Part shown: one piece after another, positions 1 to 6,266 of the stretch
How positions within the stretch are numbered: position 1 is the first letter of the stretch
How the letters are laid out: every line of letters begins with the position of its first letter
Origin: JBLIAZ01 sp047632015
Lineage (GTDB): Bacteria; Bacteroidota; Bacteroidia; Flavobacteriales_C; GCA-002722245
DNA: 12,716 nucleotides
Reading direction: 5' to 3'
Assembly (NCBI GenBank): GCA_047632015.1
Contig: JBLIBC010000047.1
Span: 1 to 12,716, forward strand
The notes under the pieces: model-generated
What the model was told of the DNA's origin: nothing
The model's input: the letters and a program-made list of their open reading frames with translations, nothing else
Database searches by the model: none
Position numbers and translations under genes: made by a program

Positions 1-42
1 GCACTTTATAAAAGTATTTTATAATAAAATGCAACCATTTAG

Positions 43-50
43 TAATTTTG
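43..50 (+). promoter_or_regulatory. Possible Bacteroidota -7 element (TAATTTTG)
   Basis: The octamer TAATTTTG fits the Bacteroidota sigma-factor -7 consensus TAnnTTTG. No clear TTG lies about 20 nt upstream (only a T-rich stretch), and the start codon of the next gene is about 135 nt away, so this is a weak call. It would give a long AT-rich leader for the gene at 187. Confidence 0.25.
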
Positions 51-148
51 CATCTAGTTGATAGCAAGAGCATAATTAACTGAACTGTACAACATAAAAA
101 AATCATTTTACTTGCTGCTTTTTTCGTGTTGTAATAAATATTGAAACA

Positions 149-167
149 TGTTATTAGTCCTAACATT
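149..167. repeat. Inverted repeat in the leader of the FG-GAP gene
   Basis: ATGTTA and TAACAT are perfect 6-bp arms around a 7-nt spacer, 20 bp before the start codon. It could be a weak hairpin or an operator. In AT-rich DNA a repeat this short can occur by chance. Confidence 0.25.
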
Positions 168-186
168 TAATTAAAAAACTTTTAAA

Positions 187-1596
187 ATGACAATTAAAAC
201 ACTTTTCCTTTCAGCTACATTGGTAATTTCTTCATCTGTTATGGCCAGTTTTGGTACCGGTTATGAAGTTATTACTGAGTCAGATATTACGGATTTCATG
301 GTACTGGATATCAATCAAGATGGTTATGAGGATGTACTTACAAGTAATGGCACCAATTTAAGTTATTATGAAAACAACCAGCAAGGCGGGTACAATACCG
401 CTGTTTTAATTACTCCTCCACAAGGATACGATAACCCTGGCTTGAGGTATGGTGCATATCGTGATGCGTATCCACATGGAGATCTCAATAAAAATGGATA
501 TCCAGAAATGTTAATTGGAAATAATATTTTATCGTACCAAGGGCAAGGGCAATTTAGTTTTATATCGGTAGCCATACCATCACACATGGTTTTTCCAAAA
601 GAGATGGCAGATATTGACGGTGATGGAGATGTTGATCTTGTCACCATTTCTACAAATGGTGCAGGATATTTACACCTTTTAACAAATGATGGTAACATGA
701 ATTTTACTTCTTCTGATTCTATATATGCATATGGGGTACGAGGCTTTCCTTCACAAGAACCAAGACTGACAGACATAGACAACGATGGTCAGCTTGAATG
801 TGTTATGCAGGATGCTAATTATTGGGGAGGTGAATCATGGTATGATATAGTTGGAAATAAATTCAGTGTCATCCCTTCCCCAAACAGATATGGATTTACT
901 TACCGCTTTATTGATATGGATAGCGACGGGAATACTGATCACTTGTACGGCGAGGCTATTATTGCTTATCAAGATGGTTTATATAATACCATTTCAAAAG
1001 ATACGGTCGCTAATTATTTTTATCCTTCAAATGACACCATGACATCTATCAATGCTTTTGATTTTGATCACGATTGCGAAACGGAATTAATTTTGTCTGA
1101 CAATGATTCTTTAAATTACTATAAACATGACAATTTAGGTAAGTGGCAGCTTACTGCTACAATAGCTACCGCTCCAGTATCATGGGAGGGAATATTTTTT
1201 CAATTATCCTCCATTGATGCAGGTCCACAAAAAGACATTTTAGTGCTAACTACGACAGGAATTAACCTTCATAGAAGCAGTTTTCCAATTCCACTTGGTT
1301 TGAAACCTTGCGGTCCATTATTAACAACGAAAGTAAAAGACGCTGAACACGTGGTAAAGATATTCCCGAACCCTAGTTTTGGAAAAATCACTTTACAAAT
1401 AAATGAATTGAATGTAAATGGTTTAACGTTAAGAATTTACGACGTAACTGGTCAGGTTGTTATTGACCAAATATTAAAATCAAATTCAGTTAATCTTGAC
1501 TTAAGTCTTCTTTCCGAAGGAATCTATTTCCCGGTATTAACTAACGAAGAAACGGGAAAGACTACGACCCTTGCAGGAATCATTTTAAGAAATTAA
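187..1596 (+). CDS. Secreted FG-GAP/VCBS repeat protein with T9SS C-terminal sorting domain
   Basis: 469 residues. Residues 1-20 form a signal peptide (Lys4, hydrophobic core, SVMA before the likely cleavage site). The body carries six acidic loops of the DxDxDG type at about residues 41 (DINQDGYED), 99 (DLNKNGYPE), 142 (DIDGDGDVD), 196 (DIDNDGQLE), 243 (DMDSDGNTD) and 292 (DFDHDCETE). A degenerate seventh lies near 344 (DAGPQKDIL). Such loops bind calcium in FG-GAP/VCBS beta-propeller blades, so a seven-bladed propeller is a reasonable inference. Residues 389-469 match a type A T9SS sorting domain: VKIFPNPSFGKITL, then LRIYDVTGQVV, then LSEGIYF and a basic end. Export across the inner membrane by Sec and across the outer membrane by T9SS is therefore expected. 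No enzymatic domain is visible. The likely role is surface binding or adhesion, but the ligand is unknown. The ATG follows an A-rich leader with no Shine-Dalgarno sequence, as is usual in this phylum. Confidence 0.88.
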   Translation: MTIKTLFLSATLVISSSVMASFGTGYEVITESDITDFMVLDINQDGYEDVLTSNGTNLSYYENNQQGGYNTAVLITPPQGYDNPGLRYGAYRDAYPHGDLNKNGYPEMLIGNNILSYQGQGQFSFISVAIPSHMVFPKEMADIDGDGDVDLVTISTNGAGYLHLLTNDGNMNFTSSDSIYAYGVRGFPSQEPRLTDIDNDGQLECVMQDANYWGGESWYDIVGNKFSVIPSPNRYGFTYRFIDMDSDGNTDHLYGEAIIAYQDGLYNTISKDTVANYFYPSNDTMTSINAFDFDHDCETELILSDNDSLNYYKHDNLGKWQLTATIATAPVSWEGIFFQLSSIDAGPQKDILVLTTTGINLHRSSFPIPLGLKPCGPLLTTKVKDAEHVVKIFPNPSFGKITLQINELNVNGLTLRIYDVTGQVVIDQILKSNSVNLDLSLLSEGIYFPVLTNEETGKTTTLAGIILRN

Positions 1597-1660
1597 TTAC
1601 TTAGGGCGACAACAATGCTTAATCAGCACCCATCCCTGATTTCCAAAAGTCAATAATGGT

Positions 1661-1668
1661 TATATTTA
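1661..1668 (+). promoter_or_regulatory. Possible -7 element (TATATTTA) before the LRR-kinase gene
   Basis: TATATTTA matches TAnnTTTG at all but the last position and lies 20 nt before the ATG at 1688. The expected -33 position (near 1638-1640) has only a T-rich match, so support is modest. The 91-bp gap from the preceding gene leaves room for a separate promoter. Confidence 0.25.
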
Positions 1669-1687
1669 CCGTCATATAAATAAGAAG

Positions 1688-3004
1688 ATGTCACATACGC
1701 TAGCAAGTTTAAAATCGGGAAGTTTAATAGGTTTAACCAGGTTGAAAATGTCCTGTGGATTGACAGAATTTCCTGAAGAGATTTTAGAATTGAAGGAAAC
1801 ATTGGAGGTTTTGGATTTATCTGACAATCAGTTAAGTGAATTGCCAAAGGGTATATCCATGTTGAAAAACTTGAAGATTATTTTTTTTGCGAATAATAAT
1901 TTTAAAACTTTCCCCAGAATATTAGCATCGCTCCCGTCTTTGACTATGATTGGGTTTAAATCAAATGTCATTGATTTTGTTCCTGAAAATTCATTTCCAA
2001 AAAAACTACGATGGTTGGTTTTGACCAACAATAAGATTAAGCAACTACCCAAAAGTATAGGAGCCTGTCATCTGCTTCAAAAGTGTGCGTTAGCAGGTAA
2101 CTTATTAAAGGAGTTGCCAATTGAAATGAGTAACTGTCGTAACCTTGAGTTGTTGCGAGTTTCTGCAAATCAATTAATTTCAATTCCTAGTTGGTTAGTA
2201 GAGTTGCCAAAACTATCTTGGGTAGCATTTAATGGAAATCCAGCAGCTCGCAAAGCAGCCACAATTTCGGATTTAGCAAGTTATGATTGGAATGATTTCT
2301 CTGTGGAGGACTTATTAGGAGAGGGAGCTTCGGGTGTAATTTCAAAAGCAACATGGAAAACTAAAAATGAGGAAATAGCCATTAAGGTATTTAAAGGGAC
2401 GGTGACGAGTGATGGGTTACCTGATGATGAAATGGAAATTTCTATCGCGGCTGGTCAACATGATAATTTGGTGCAAGTCCTGGGGAAAATTAAAAATCAC
2501 CCTGAGTTAAAAAGTGGACTCATCATGAAATTGATCTCAAAAAACTACTTGAATTTAGGGAATCCACCTAGCTTAGACTCTTGTACTCGGGATACTTTTA
2601 GCGAAGGTGCAATGTTTTCAGATTCGCAACTGCTACGAATTGCAACGAGTATTGCTTCTGTTTGCGTTCAATTACATGCGAAAGGGATTAATCATGGGGA
2701 TCTTTATGCTCACAACATCATGATTAATGAGACAGCGGACTGCCTTTTAGGTGACTTTGGAGCCGCTTCCATGTATGATGTGAACAAAGAACTAGCTCAT
2801 AGCATTGAACGAGTTGAAATAAGAGCTTTTGGCTGCTTGCTTGAAGACGTATTTACTTTAGTGAAGGAAAAAAGTGAACTCAATGGCGTATACGCTGAAG
2901 AGCGCGAAGGTAAATGGCAAAATTTAATAACGACATGCCTTAGTGCAGATGTCAAGTCTCGTCCTAATTTTGCTGAAGTATTGGAGATACTAACCACTTT
3001 TTAA
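1688..3004 (+). CDS. Leucine-rich-repeat protein kinase (cytoplasmic, eukaryotic-like)
   Basis: 438 residues with no signal peptide or membrane segment, so probably cytoplasmic. Residues about 15-185 contain seven or so leucine-rich repeats of the LxxLxLxxNxLxxLP type (for example LEVLDLSDNQLSELP at 39-53). Residues about 200-438 form a protein kinase domain. The glycine loop is LGEGASGV at 210-217, the ATP-anchoring lysine is Lys233 in AIK, and an alpha-C glutamate is likely at 248 or 250. The catalytic loop is HGDLYAHN at 336-343 with Asp338 and Asn343, the metal-binding DFG is at 356-358, and a late subdomain XI arginine is Arg425. The catalytic set is therefore complete. HRD is replaced by HGD and the activation segment is very short with no APE motif. 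These traits suggest no activation-loop phosphorylation. Bacterial proteins with this LRR-kinase layout and an RAFGCLLE segment after DFG are known to me as a family. Substrate unknown. Confidence 0.85.
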   Translation: MSHTLASLKSGSLIGLTRLKMSCGLTEFPEEILELKETLEVLDLSDNQLSELPKGISMLKNLKIIFFANNNFKTFPRILASLPSLTMIGFKSNVIDFVPENSFPKKLRWLVLTNNKIKQLPKSIGACHLLQKCALAGNLLKELPIEMSNCRNLELLRVSANQLISIPSWLVELPKLSWVAFNGNPAARKAATISDLASYDWNDFSVEDLLGEGASGVISKATWKTKNEEIAIKVFKGTVTSDGLPDDEMEISIAAGQHDNLVQVLGKIKNHPELKSGLIMKLISKNYLNLGNPPSLDSCTRDTFSEGAMFSDSQLLRIATSIASVCVQLHAKGINHGDLYAHNIMINETADCLLGDFGAASMYDVNKELAHSIERVEIRAFGCLLEDVFTLVKEKSELNGVYAEEREGKWQNLITTCLSADVKSRPNFAEVLEILTTF

Positions 3005-3022
3005 ATAGACTTGCTTCAATTA

Positions 3023-3121
3023 CTATTGTTGAGCTCCGTGTTTTTTTGCCGTTTCAATCCAAAGATCAGCCATTGATTTTGAATTTGCCCCAAGTGCTCT
3101 AGCAGAGAAAAAACATATAAT
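3023..3121 (-). pseudogene. Orphan C-terminal coding tail, read leftward
   Basis: On the minus strand an open frame runs into the stop at 3023-3025 and ends SMADLWIETAKKHGAQQ. From about 3121 leftward its residue mix looks like a real protein end. It has no plausible ATG except the internal Met at 3071-3073. The frame stays open to a stop at 3188-3190, but the part beyond 3121 falls in the repeat element. I do not recognise the family. It is most simply the 3' remnant of a disrupted gene, but a chance open frame is possible. Confidence 0.3.
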
Positions 3122-3206
3122 CTGTCCCCTTTTTTTTTCTATTCTTGGAATAAGAATTTGAAAAGGATAACAAGAATGAGGACACAATTAGCGTCTGTCC
3201 CTCATT
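3119..3206. repeat. REP-like palindromic element with repeated TCTGTCCC motif
   Basis: Two hairpins lie side by side. The first has an inner stem ATTCTT/AAGAAT (3141-3146 and 3152-3157) and an outer stem CCTTTT/AAAAGG (3128-3133 and 3161-3166). The second pairs AATGAGGACA (3175-3184) with TGTCCCTCATT (3196-3206), with one bulged G. The octamer TCTGTCCC occurs at 3121 and again at 3194 in the same orientation. Motifs of this kind recur in REP sequences mobilised by REP-associated tyrosine transposases (Y1/IS200-like). Assignment to that class is inference. No transposase is present. Confidence 0.4.
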
Positions 3207-3401
3207 GTTACTTTAGGAGGATTTATTTTGGACAGAGAGAATGGTACCGTCAGGTATTTTGCAAAGGCTAATCGAAGGATTGGAGAATCCTGGAAAGCAA
3301 GCATTGATGTTTCTGGTTTCAATAACATCGATCCTTCTGAATTCATTTACCTGTTAAGAAATGATGGGTATTTACAGTTTTCGTTGGGCAAGTATTTTTA
3401 G
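3207..3401 (+). pseudogene. Orphan outer-membrane beta-barrel C-terminus (gene remnant)
   Basis: An open frame begins right after the hairpin at 3206 and ends with the stop at 3399-3401. Its translation includes GTVRYFAKANRRIGESWKAS and ends DGYLQFSLGKYF. The final strand alternates hydrophobic and polar residues and ends in phenylalanine, the usual signature recognised by the BAM machinery in outer-membrane beta-barrels. Only about 64 codons remain, far below the size of a barrel, so a decayed 3' fragment is the best reading. The frame could start at TTG 3228 (57 codons), preceded by AGGAGG. However, AGGAGG also encodes Gly-Gly of the same frame, and strong Shine-Dalgarno sites are unusual in this phylum. 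Confidence 0.4.
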
Positions 3402-3459
3402 GTTTCAAATCAGGCACGTATTGTAACATAACTTAAGTCACAATCGTTAATTTCACCAC

Positions 3460-3978
3460 ATGGAATTAAAGTTTGGAAAAACAGGAGCGGTTGTAAGCGT
3501 GTTTTTTTTGCTGGTGATAGCCCTCGGTGTTCTACATTTTGGCTACCAATTGTATCTGGAATACCAATTATTTCCTGATTTAATAGCCTTTATTGTACTT
3601 GCAATTCTAGGATATTTAATGTTAAAACCGAGCTTTTTAAGTTACTCGGTTTTATCGTTTTCAAAAGATCACAAGCTTACTATTACAAGACCGTTTTACA
3701 AAATTAAAATGTTCGAAAACGCTATTCAAAAACACACTTTGGATTTAAAGGAAGTGGAAAAGGTATTGGTTGTCATTCCTGAAAGGCCATCCGCTCCAGC
3801 TAACTATTTGTTTTTCATGAAAGGAAATACTGGAATTGCTTCACTCATTTTGTTTTTTGATGAAAAAGAAGGTGAATCCGTGAAGAAAAAACTCAAAGGC
3901 TCAAAGGTACCACTTGTTCAAAGTAAGATACTGAACATCAAGTACGATTCAATGCTTGGCTTAAGTACCTTGACATAA
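3460..3978 (+). CDS. Hypothetical membrane protein with two N-terminal transmembrane helices
   Basis: 172 residues. Hydrophobic segments at about 9-28 and 39-56 form a helical hairpin, joined by a short loop (YQLYLEYQLFPD). After it comes a soluble domain of about 110 residues with alternating beta-like stretches (YSVLSFSKDHKLTITRPF, LKEVEKVLVVIP, NYLFFMKG, SLILFFDEKEG). Two helices followed by a small beta-rich domain recalls bacterial PH-like (bPH/YdbT-type) membrane proteins, but no diagnostic motif is visible, so this is only a structural guess. The ATG of the hydrolase gene follows 9 nt after this stop, so the two are almost certainly co-transcribed. I do not recognise the family. Confidence 0.7.
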   Translation: MELKFGKTGAVVSVFFLLVIALGVLHFGYQLYLEYQLFPDLIAFIVLAILGYLMLKPSFLSYSVLSFSKDHKLTITRPFYKIKMFENAIQKHTLDLKEVEKVLVVIPERPSAPANYLFFMKGNTGIASLILFFDEKEGESVKKKLKGSKVPLVQSKILNIKYDSMLGLSTLT

Positions 3979-3987
3979 TTTTACCTG

Positions 3988-4956
3988 ATGCCAATTATTA
4001 AAACATCCTCTTATCAACCACCGTTTTTGTACTGGAATAGGCATGTTAATACCATTGTTCATGCCTTGTTGAGGATTCCAAAAATAGGATACGATCGGGA
4101 AAGATTAGCCACTAAAGACGGTGATTTTGTTGATCTAGATTTTTCAAAAGTGGGAAGTAATACAGTGGTGTTAATTATTCACGGCCTAGAGGGTAACTCA
4201 AAAAGCGGTTATGTCAAAGGAATGATAAAGGCATGTAATGCAAAGGGTTGGGATGGAGTGGTGCTGAATTTTAGAGGATGCAGTGGCGAGGAGAATAAAA
4301 GTTTTGGGTCTTATCACAGTGGCCAAACGGAAGATGTGGATTTGGTGGTTGAGCATTTAAAAAGCGCACATAATTACGATGGTATTTTATTGGTAAGTTA
4401 CAGCCTGGGCGCCAATGTGATGTTGAAGTATTTGGGGGATAACTCCTCTACAAAAACCCTAGTAACAGCAGCTGTTGCAATATCTGCTCCTTGTGATTTA
4501 GAAGGTTGTGCGGTACAACTTGAAAAGTGGTACAACAAAGTGTACATGATTGCTTTTTTACGAAGTTTACGGAAAAAAGTAAAGGCAAAATGCAAAGCCC
4601 ACCCTAATCACATCATCAATTTGAAAGCAGCGTTAAAAGCTAACACTTTTAAGGATTTTGATAATGAAGTTACAGCACCAGCTCATGGATTCAAAGACGC
4701 TAAAGATTACTGGACACAATCAAGTTCAATTCAGTTTTTATTCAATATTAAAATTCCAACTTTACTAATAAATGCTCAGGATGATCCTTTTTTAACGCCA
4801 TCCTGTTTTCCTTTTAAGGAAGCAGAAGCCAATAAATATTTTCACTTAGAAACTCCAAAAAAAGGAGGGCACGTGGGGTTTGTTTCAAGTAATTTATTAG
4901 GTGGGATTTATTGGCATGAAAAACGTGCCTTGGCGTTTTTGGGTTTATTCCGTTAA
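3988..4956 (+). CDS. Alpha/beta hydrolase of the YheT family
   Basis: 322 residues. The oxyanion-region motif HGLEGNSKSGY (65-75), RGCSGEEN (96-103), nucleophile elbow SYSLGANVMLKYLG with Ser139, acid residue in INAQDDPF (Asp265 or Asp266), and His295 in GGHVGF form the catalytic triad of the YheT/COG0429 group. The length is typical of that group (about 320-340). Members are carboxylesterase-like hydrolases, and the physiological substrate of most is unknown. There is no signal peptide, so it is probably cytoplasmic. The elbow reads SYSLGAN, where FSLGGN is more usual, but the serine and flanking glycine are kept. It lies 9 nt after the membrane protein gene, and its stop is 12 nt from the stop of the convergent TPR gene. 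The palindrome TTACATTGTAA spans the junction, but no T-rich terminator is seen. Confidence 0.88.
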   Translation: MPIIKTSSYQPPFLYWNRHVNTIVHALLRIPKIGYDRERLATKDGDFVDLDFSKVGSNTVVLIIHGLEGNSKSGYVKGMIKACNAKGWDGVVLNFRGCSGEENKSFGSYHSGQTEDVDLVVEHLKSAHNYDGILLVSYSLGANVMLKYLGDNSSTKTLVTAAVAISAPCDLEGCAVQLEKWYNKVYMIAFLRSLRKKVKAKCKAHPNHIINLKAALKANTFKDFDNEVTAPAHGFKDAKDYWTQSSSIQFLFNIKIPTLLINAQDDPFLTPSCFPFKEAEANKYFHLETPKKGGHVGFVSSNLLGGIYWHEKRALAFLGLFR

Positions 4957-4968
4957 GTTACATTGTAA

Positions 4969-5844
4969 TCAATGACTAACCCAGTGGTAGGATTCCTCCA
5001 GCATTTCACCAATTTGTTTGGCTTCCCGACCACCATCTTGAGCGTACTTACGAGCTTCACGAAGCCATTTTTCAAGCTTTCGTTTGTTCTTTTTGTCGAA
5101 AAAATAAAAGGCTAAGCTCAATGCCATTTGACATCGGGGAGGGTTAATTTTACACCTCTTTATACCTTGACCAGCTGATTTTTCCGCTTCGGGTACTTTT
5201 CCAATTTGTAGTTGTGCATGAGACAGTTGCTCATATAAGACGTAATGTTTTGGTTGAAGTTTGATAGCACGTTGAAGTACAGGAATTGCTTCTTTATACA
5301 TCTTTAATGCATTGTACACTTTTGCAAGTTGAAACCTTAAATTTTTGTAGTCAGGATTTAAAGTGTAAGCTTGCTCTAAAGGTACTTTTGCTTTCATGTA
5401 TTCTCCTCGTCTGCTGTGGACATATCCTTCAGTGTACAATTCAAAAACATTTTTGACCTTTTTGTTATTAACAGTGTCCACGCTCTCATACCAATTTGGG
5501 AAAACACTTATTTTTAAGTCCTCAAACCTGTCATATGGAACCAATGCTACTAAATTCGTCGATCCATTTAAATTTGGACGAGGATCAATTTTTTTACCAT
5601 ATACTCTTTTAAAAATGGTGTCGTTTTTAATGATGAACGCACCCTCCATCCTGAAAGTAAGACCATCACCAACGTCAAATACAAATCCAAATTGGTAACT
5701 CCCATCAGCTAACTGAGGACAAATAACCCAACGTTCTTCGCAATCTTCTACGGTCTTGGTGTAAAAAATTTCTTTTTTAGCAAATACAAATGCCTGAACA
5801 CCTAAGGATAACGCTAAAAAAAGGAATATGGATTTGATTTTCAT
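4969..5844 (-). CDS. Secreted or periplasmic TPR-repeat protein
   Basis: 291 residues from the ATG at 5844. That start places a clear signal peptide at the N-terminus (Lys2, Lys4, hydrophobic core, cleavage probably after residue 22, before KKE). An upstream in-frame TTG at 5865 would add seven residues ahead of the signal peptide and is less likely. Residues about 25-125 form a beta-rich region unknown to me (YQFGFVFDVGDGLTFRMEG, then IIKNDTIFKRVYGKKIDP). Residues about 132-233 hold three tetratricopeptide repeats (YTEGYVHSRRGEYMKAKVPL, LRFQLAKVYNALKMYKEAI, YEQLSHAQLQIGKVPEAEK), then a helical tail. The TPRs suggest a protein-protein interaction role in the periplasm. There is no lipobox cysteine after the signal. 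Partner unknown. Confidence 0.82.
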   Translation of the reverse strand: MKIKSIFLFLALSLGVQAFVFAKKEIFYTKTVEDCEERWVICPQLADGSYQFGFVFDVGDGLTFRMEGAFIIKNDTIFKRVYGKKIDPRPNLNGSTNLVALVPYDRFEDLKISVFPNWYESVDTVNNKKVKNVFELYTEGYVHSRRGEYMKAKVPLEQAYTLNPDYKNLRFQLAKVYNALKMYKEAIPVLQRAIKLQPKHYVLYEQLSHAQLQIGKVPEAEKSAGQGIKRCKINPPRCQMALSLAFYFFDKKNKRKLEKWLREARKYAQDGGREAKQIGEMLEESYHWVSH

Positions 5845-5886
5845 TTTGAAGAAGTAAACATACAAAAAAAAGTAATGCCAGAGGCA

Positions 5887-5901
5887 GCAAGTTTAACTTG
5901 C
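5887..5901. repeat. Perfect 15-bp palindrome in the divergent spacer
   Basis: GCAAGTTTAACTTGC has 7-bp arms around a single central base. It lies 42 bp upstream of the leftward TPR gene and 74 bp upstream of the rightward S4 gene, and abuts a second palindrome. It could be an operator acting on either or both genes. Confidence 0.4.
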
Positions 5902-5919
5902 GTTAAATTTTAATTTAAC
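5902..5919. repeat. Perfect 18-bp AT-rich palindrome next to the first
   Basis: GTTAAATTTTAATTTAAC has 8-bp arms around TT. It begins at the base after the previous palindrome ends. Its right edge is 22 bp before the candidate -7 element at 5942, so it covers the place where a -33 element would lie. That is a natural position for a regulator of the S4 gene. Confidence 0.4.
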
Positions 5920-5941
5920 AGTCAGAGCTTTTCATTTTGTT

Positions 5942-5949
5942 TAGCTTTG
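5942..5949 (+). promoter_or_regulatory. Candidate -7 element (TAGCTTTG) for the S4-domain gene
   Basis: TAGCTTTG is an exact TAnnTTTG match, 26 nt before the ATG at 5976. No TTG is found 19-21 nt upstream, and the palindrome 5902-5919 ends there instead. The promoter may therefore be weak or depend on a bound activator. Confidence 0.4.
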
Positions 5950-5975
5950 TGCGGCAAAAAATAATCAAATAAAAA

Positions 5976-6188
5976 ATGACGGAATTCAGCATAGACGGAA
6001 AAGAGTACATTGAACTTAACAGGGTAATCAAGTACATTTCATGGGTAGAATCCGGAGGTCAGGCCAACAGTGTTATTGGGGCAGGACAAGTCCATGTTAA
6101 CAAAGAGGAAGAGCTTAGAAAAAGACGGAAATTGCATGTAGGAGACCTCATTCACTTTGATGGGAAAAAGTGTACAATCGTCGAATAG
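5976..6188 (+). CDS. S4-domain RNA-binding protein, YbcJ type
   Basis: 70 residues, the usual size of stand-alone S4 proteins of the COG2501/YbcJ group. The S4 core runs from about residue 12 to 62: IELNRVIKYISWVESGGQAN, then GAGQVHVN, then the basic stretch EELRKRRKLHVGD and IHFDGKKCTIV. The glycine-rich turn, the VHVN strand and the arginine/lysine cluster are the RNA-contacting elements of this fold. The family binds structured RNA and is linked in general to ribosomes or RNA modification. The target here is unknown. It diverges from the TPR gene and precedes the suf promoter, with 108 bp between its stop and sufA, so it is probably transcribed separately from suf. Confidence 0.87.
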   Translation: MTEFSIDGKEYIELNRVIKYISWVESGGQANSVIGAGQVHVNKEEELRKRRKLHVGDLIHFDGKKCTIVE

Positions 6189-6193
6189 ATTTA

Positions 6194-6227
6194 ATCAATG
6201 AATTGATATGTCAATTAGCCTGTCAAT
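6194..6227. promoter_or_regulatory. Cluster of TCAAT half-sites upstream of the suf promoter
   Basis: TCAAT occurs at 6195-6199, 6211-6215 and 6223-6227, with its complement ATTGA at 6202-6206. ATCAAT-GA-ATTGAT and AATTGA-TATG-TCAATT are perfect inverted pairs, and TGTCAAT recurs exactly 12 bp apart at 6209 and 6221. The cluster ends 3 bp before the -33 TTG, a usual place for activator binding. The regulator is unknown. Confidence 0.4.
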
Positions 6228-6230
6228 AAG

Positions 6231-6261
6231 TTGTGGGAATACCATATTTTAGGTATTTTTG
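6231..6261 (+). promoter_or_regulatory. suf operon promoter (Bacteroidota type)
   Basis: TTG at 6231-6233, a 20-nt spacer, and TATTTTTG at 6254-6261 match the Bacteroidota consensus TTTG-N19-21-TAnnTTTG, with both elements and their spacing correct. Transcription would start near 6265-6270, leaving a leader of about 30 nt before the sufA ATG at 6297. Confidence 0.65.
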
Positions 6262-6266
6262 TTCTT

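Larger units (their letters stand above)
3005..3459. other. Gene-free scar region between the LRR-kinase and the membrane protein gene
   Basis: This 455-bp stretch has no intact gene. From left to right it holds an orphan coding tail read leftward (stop at 3023), a REP-like element with two hairpins (about 3119-3206), an orphan tail read rightward (stop at 3401), and about 58 bp of AT-rich leader for the next gene. The arrangement suggests past insertion and deletion. See the separate entries. Confidence 0.5.

Noticed and set aside
366..782. 138-codon open frame antisense to the FG-GAP gene
   Set aside because: It is a shadow of the repeat-coding frame: the opposite strand stays open because of Gly/Asp/Asn-rich codons. 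No domain or start context supports it.
2690..2720. LRR-kinase read as a dead pseudokinase because HRD is HGD
   Set aside because: The catalytic Asp338, Asn343, Lys233 and DFG Asp356 are all present. Loss of the HRD arginine alone is found in active non-RD kinases.
3228..3401. Small gene starting at TTG 3228 with a perfect AGGAGG 8 nt upstream
   Set aside because: AGGAGG encodes Gly-Gly of the same frame, strong Shine-Dalgarno sites are unusual in this phylum, and the product looks like the tail of a barrel. A gene remnant explains it better, though a real small gene is not excluded.
5845..5865. N-terminal extension of the TPR protein from the TTG at 5865
   Set aside because: It would put seven residues (including aromatic YVYFF) in front of a normal signal peptide. 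The ATG at 5844 gives a standard Lys-rich start.
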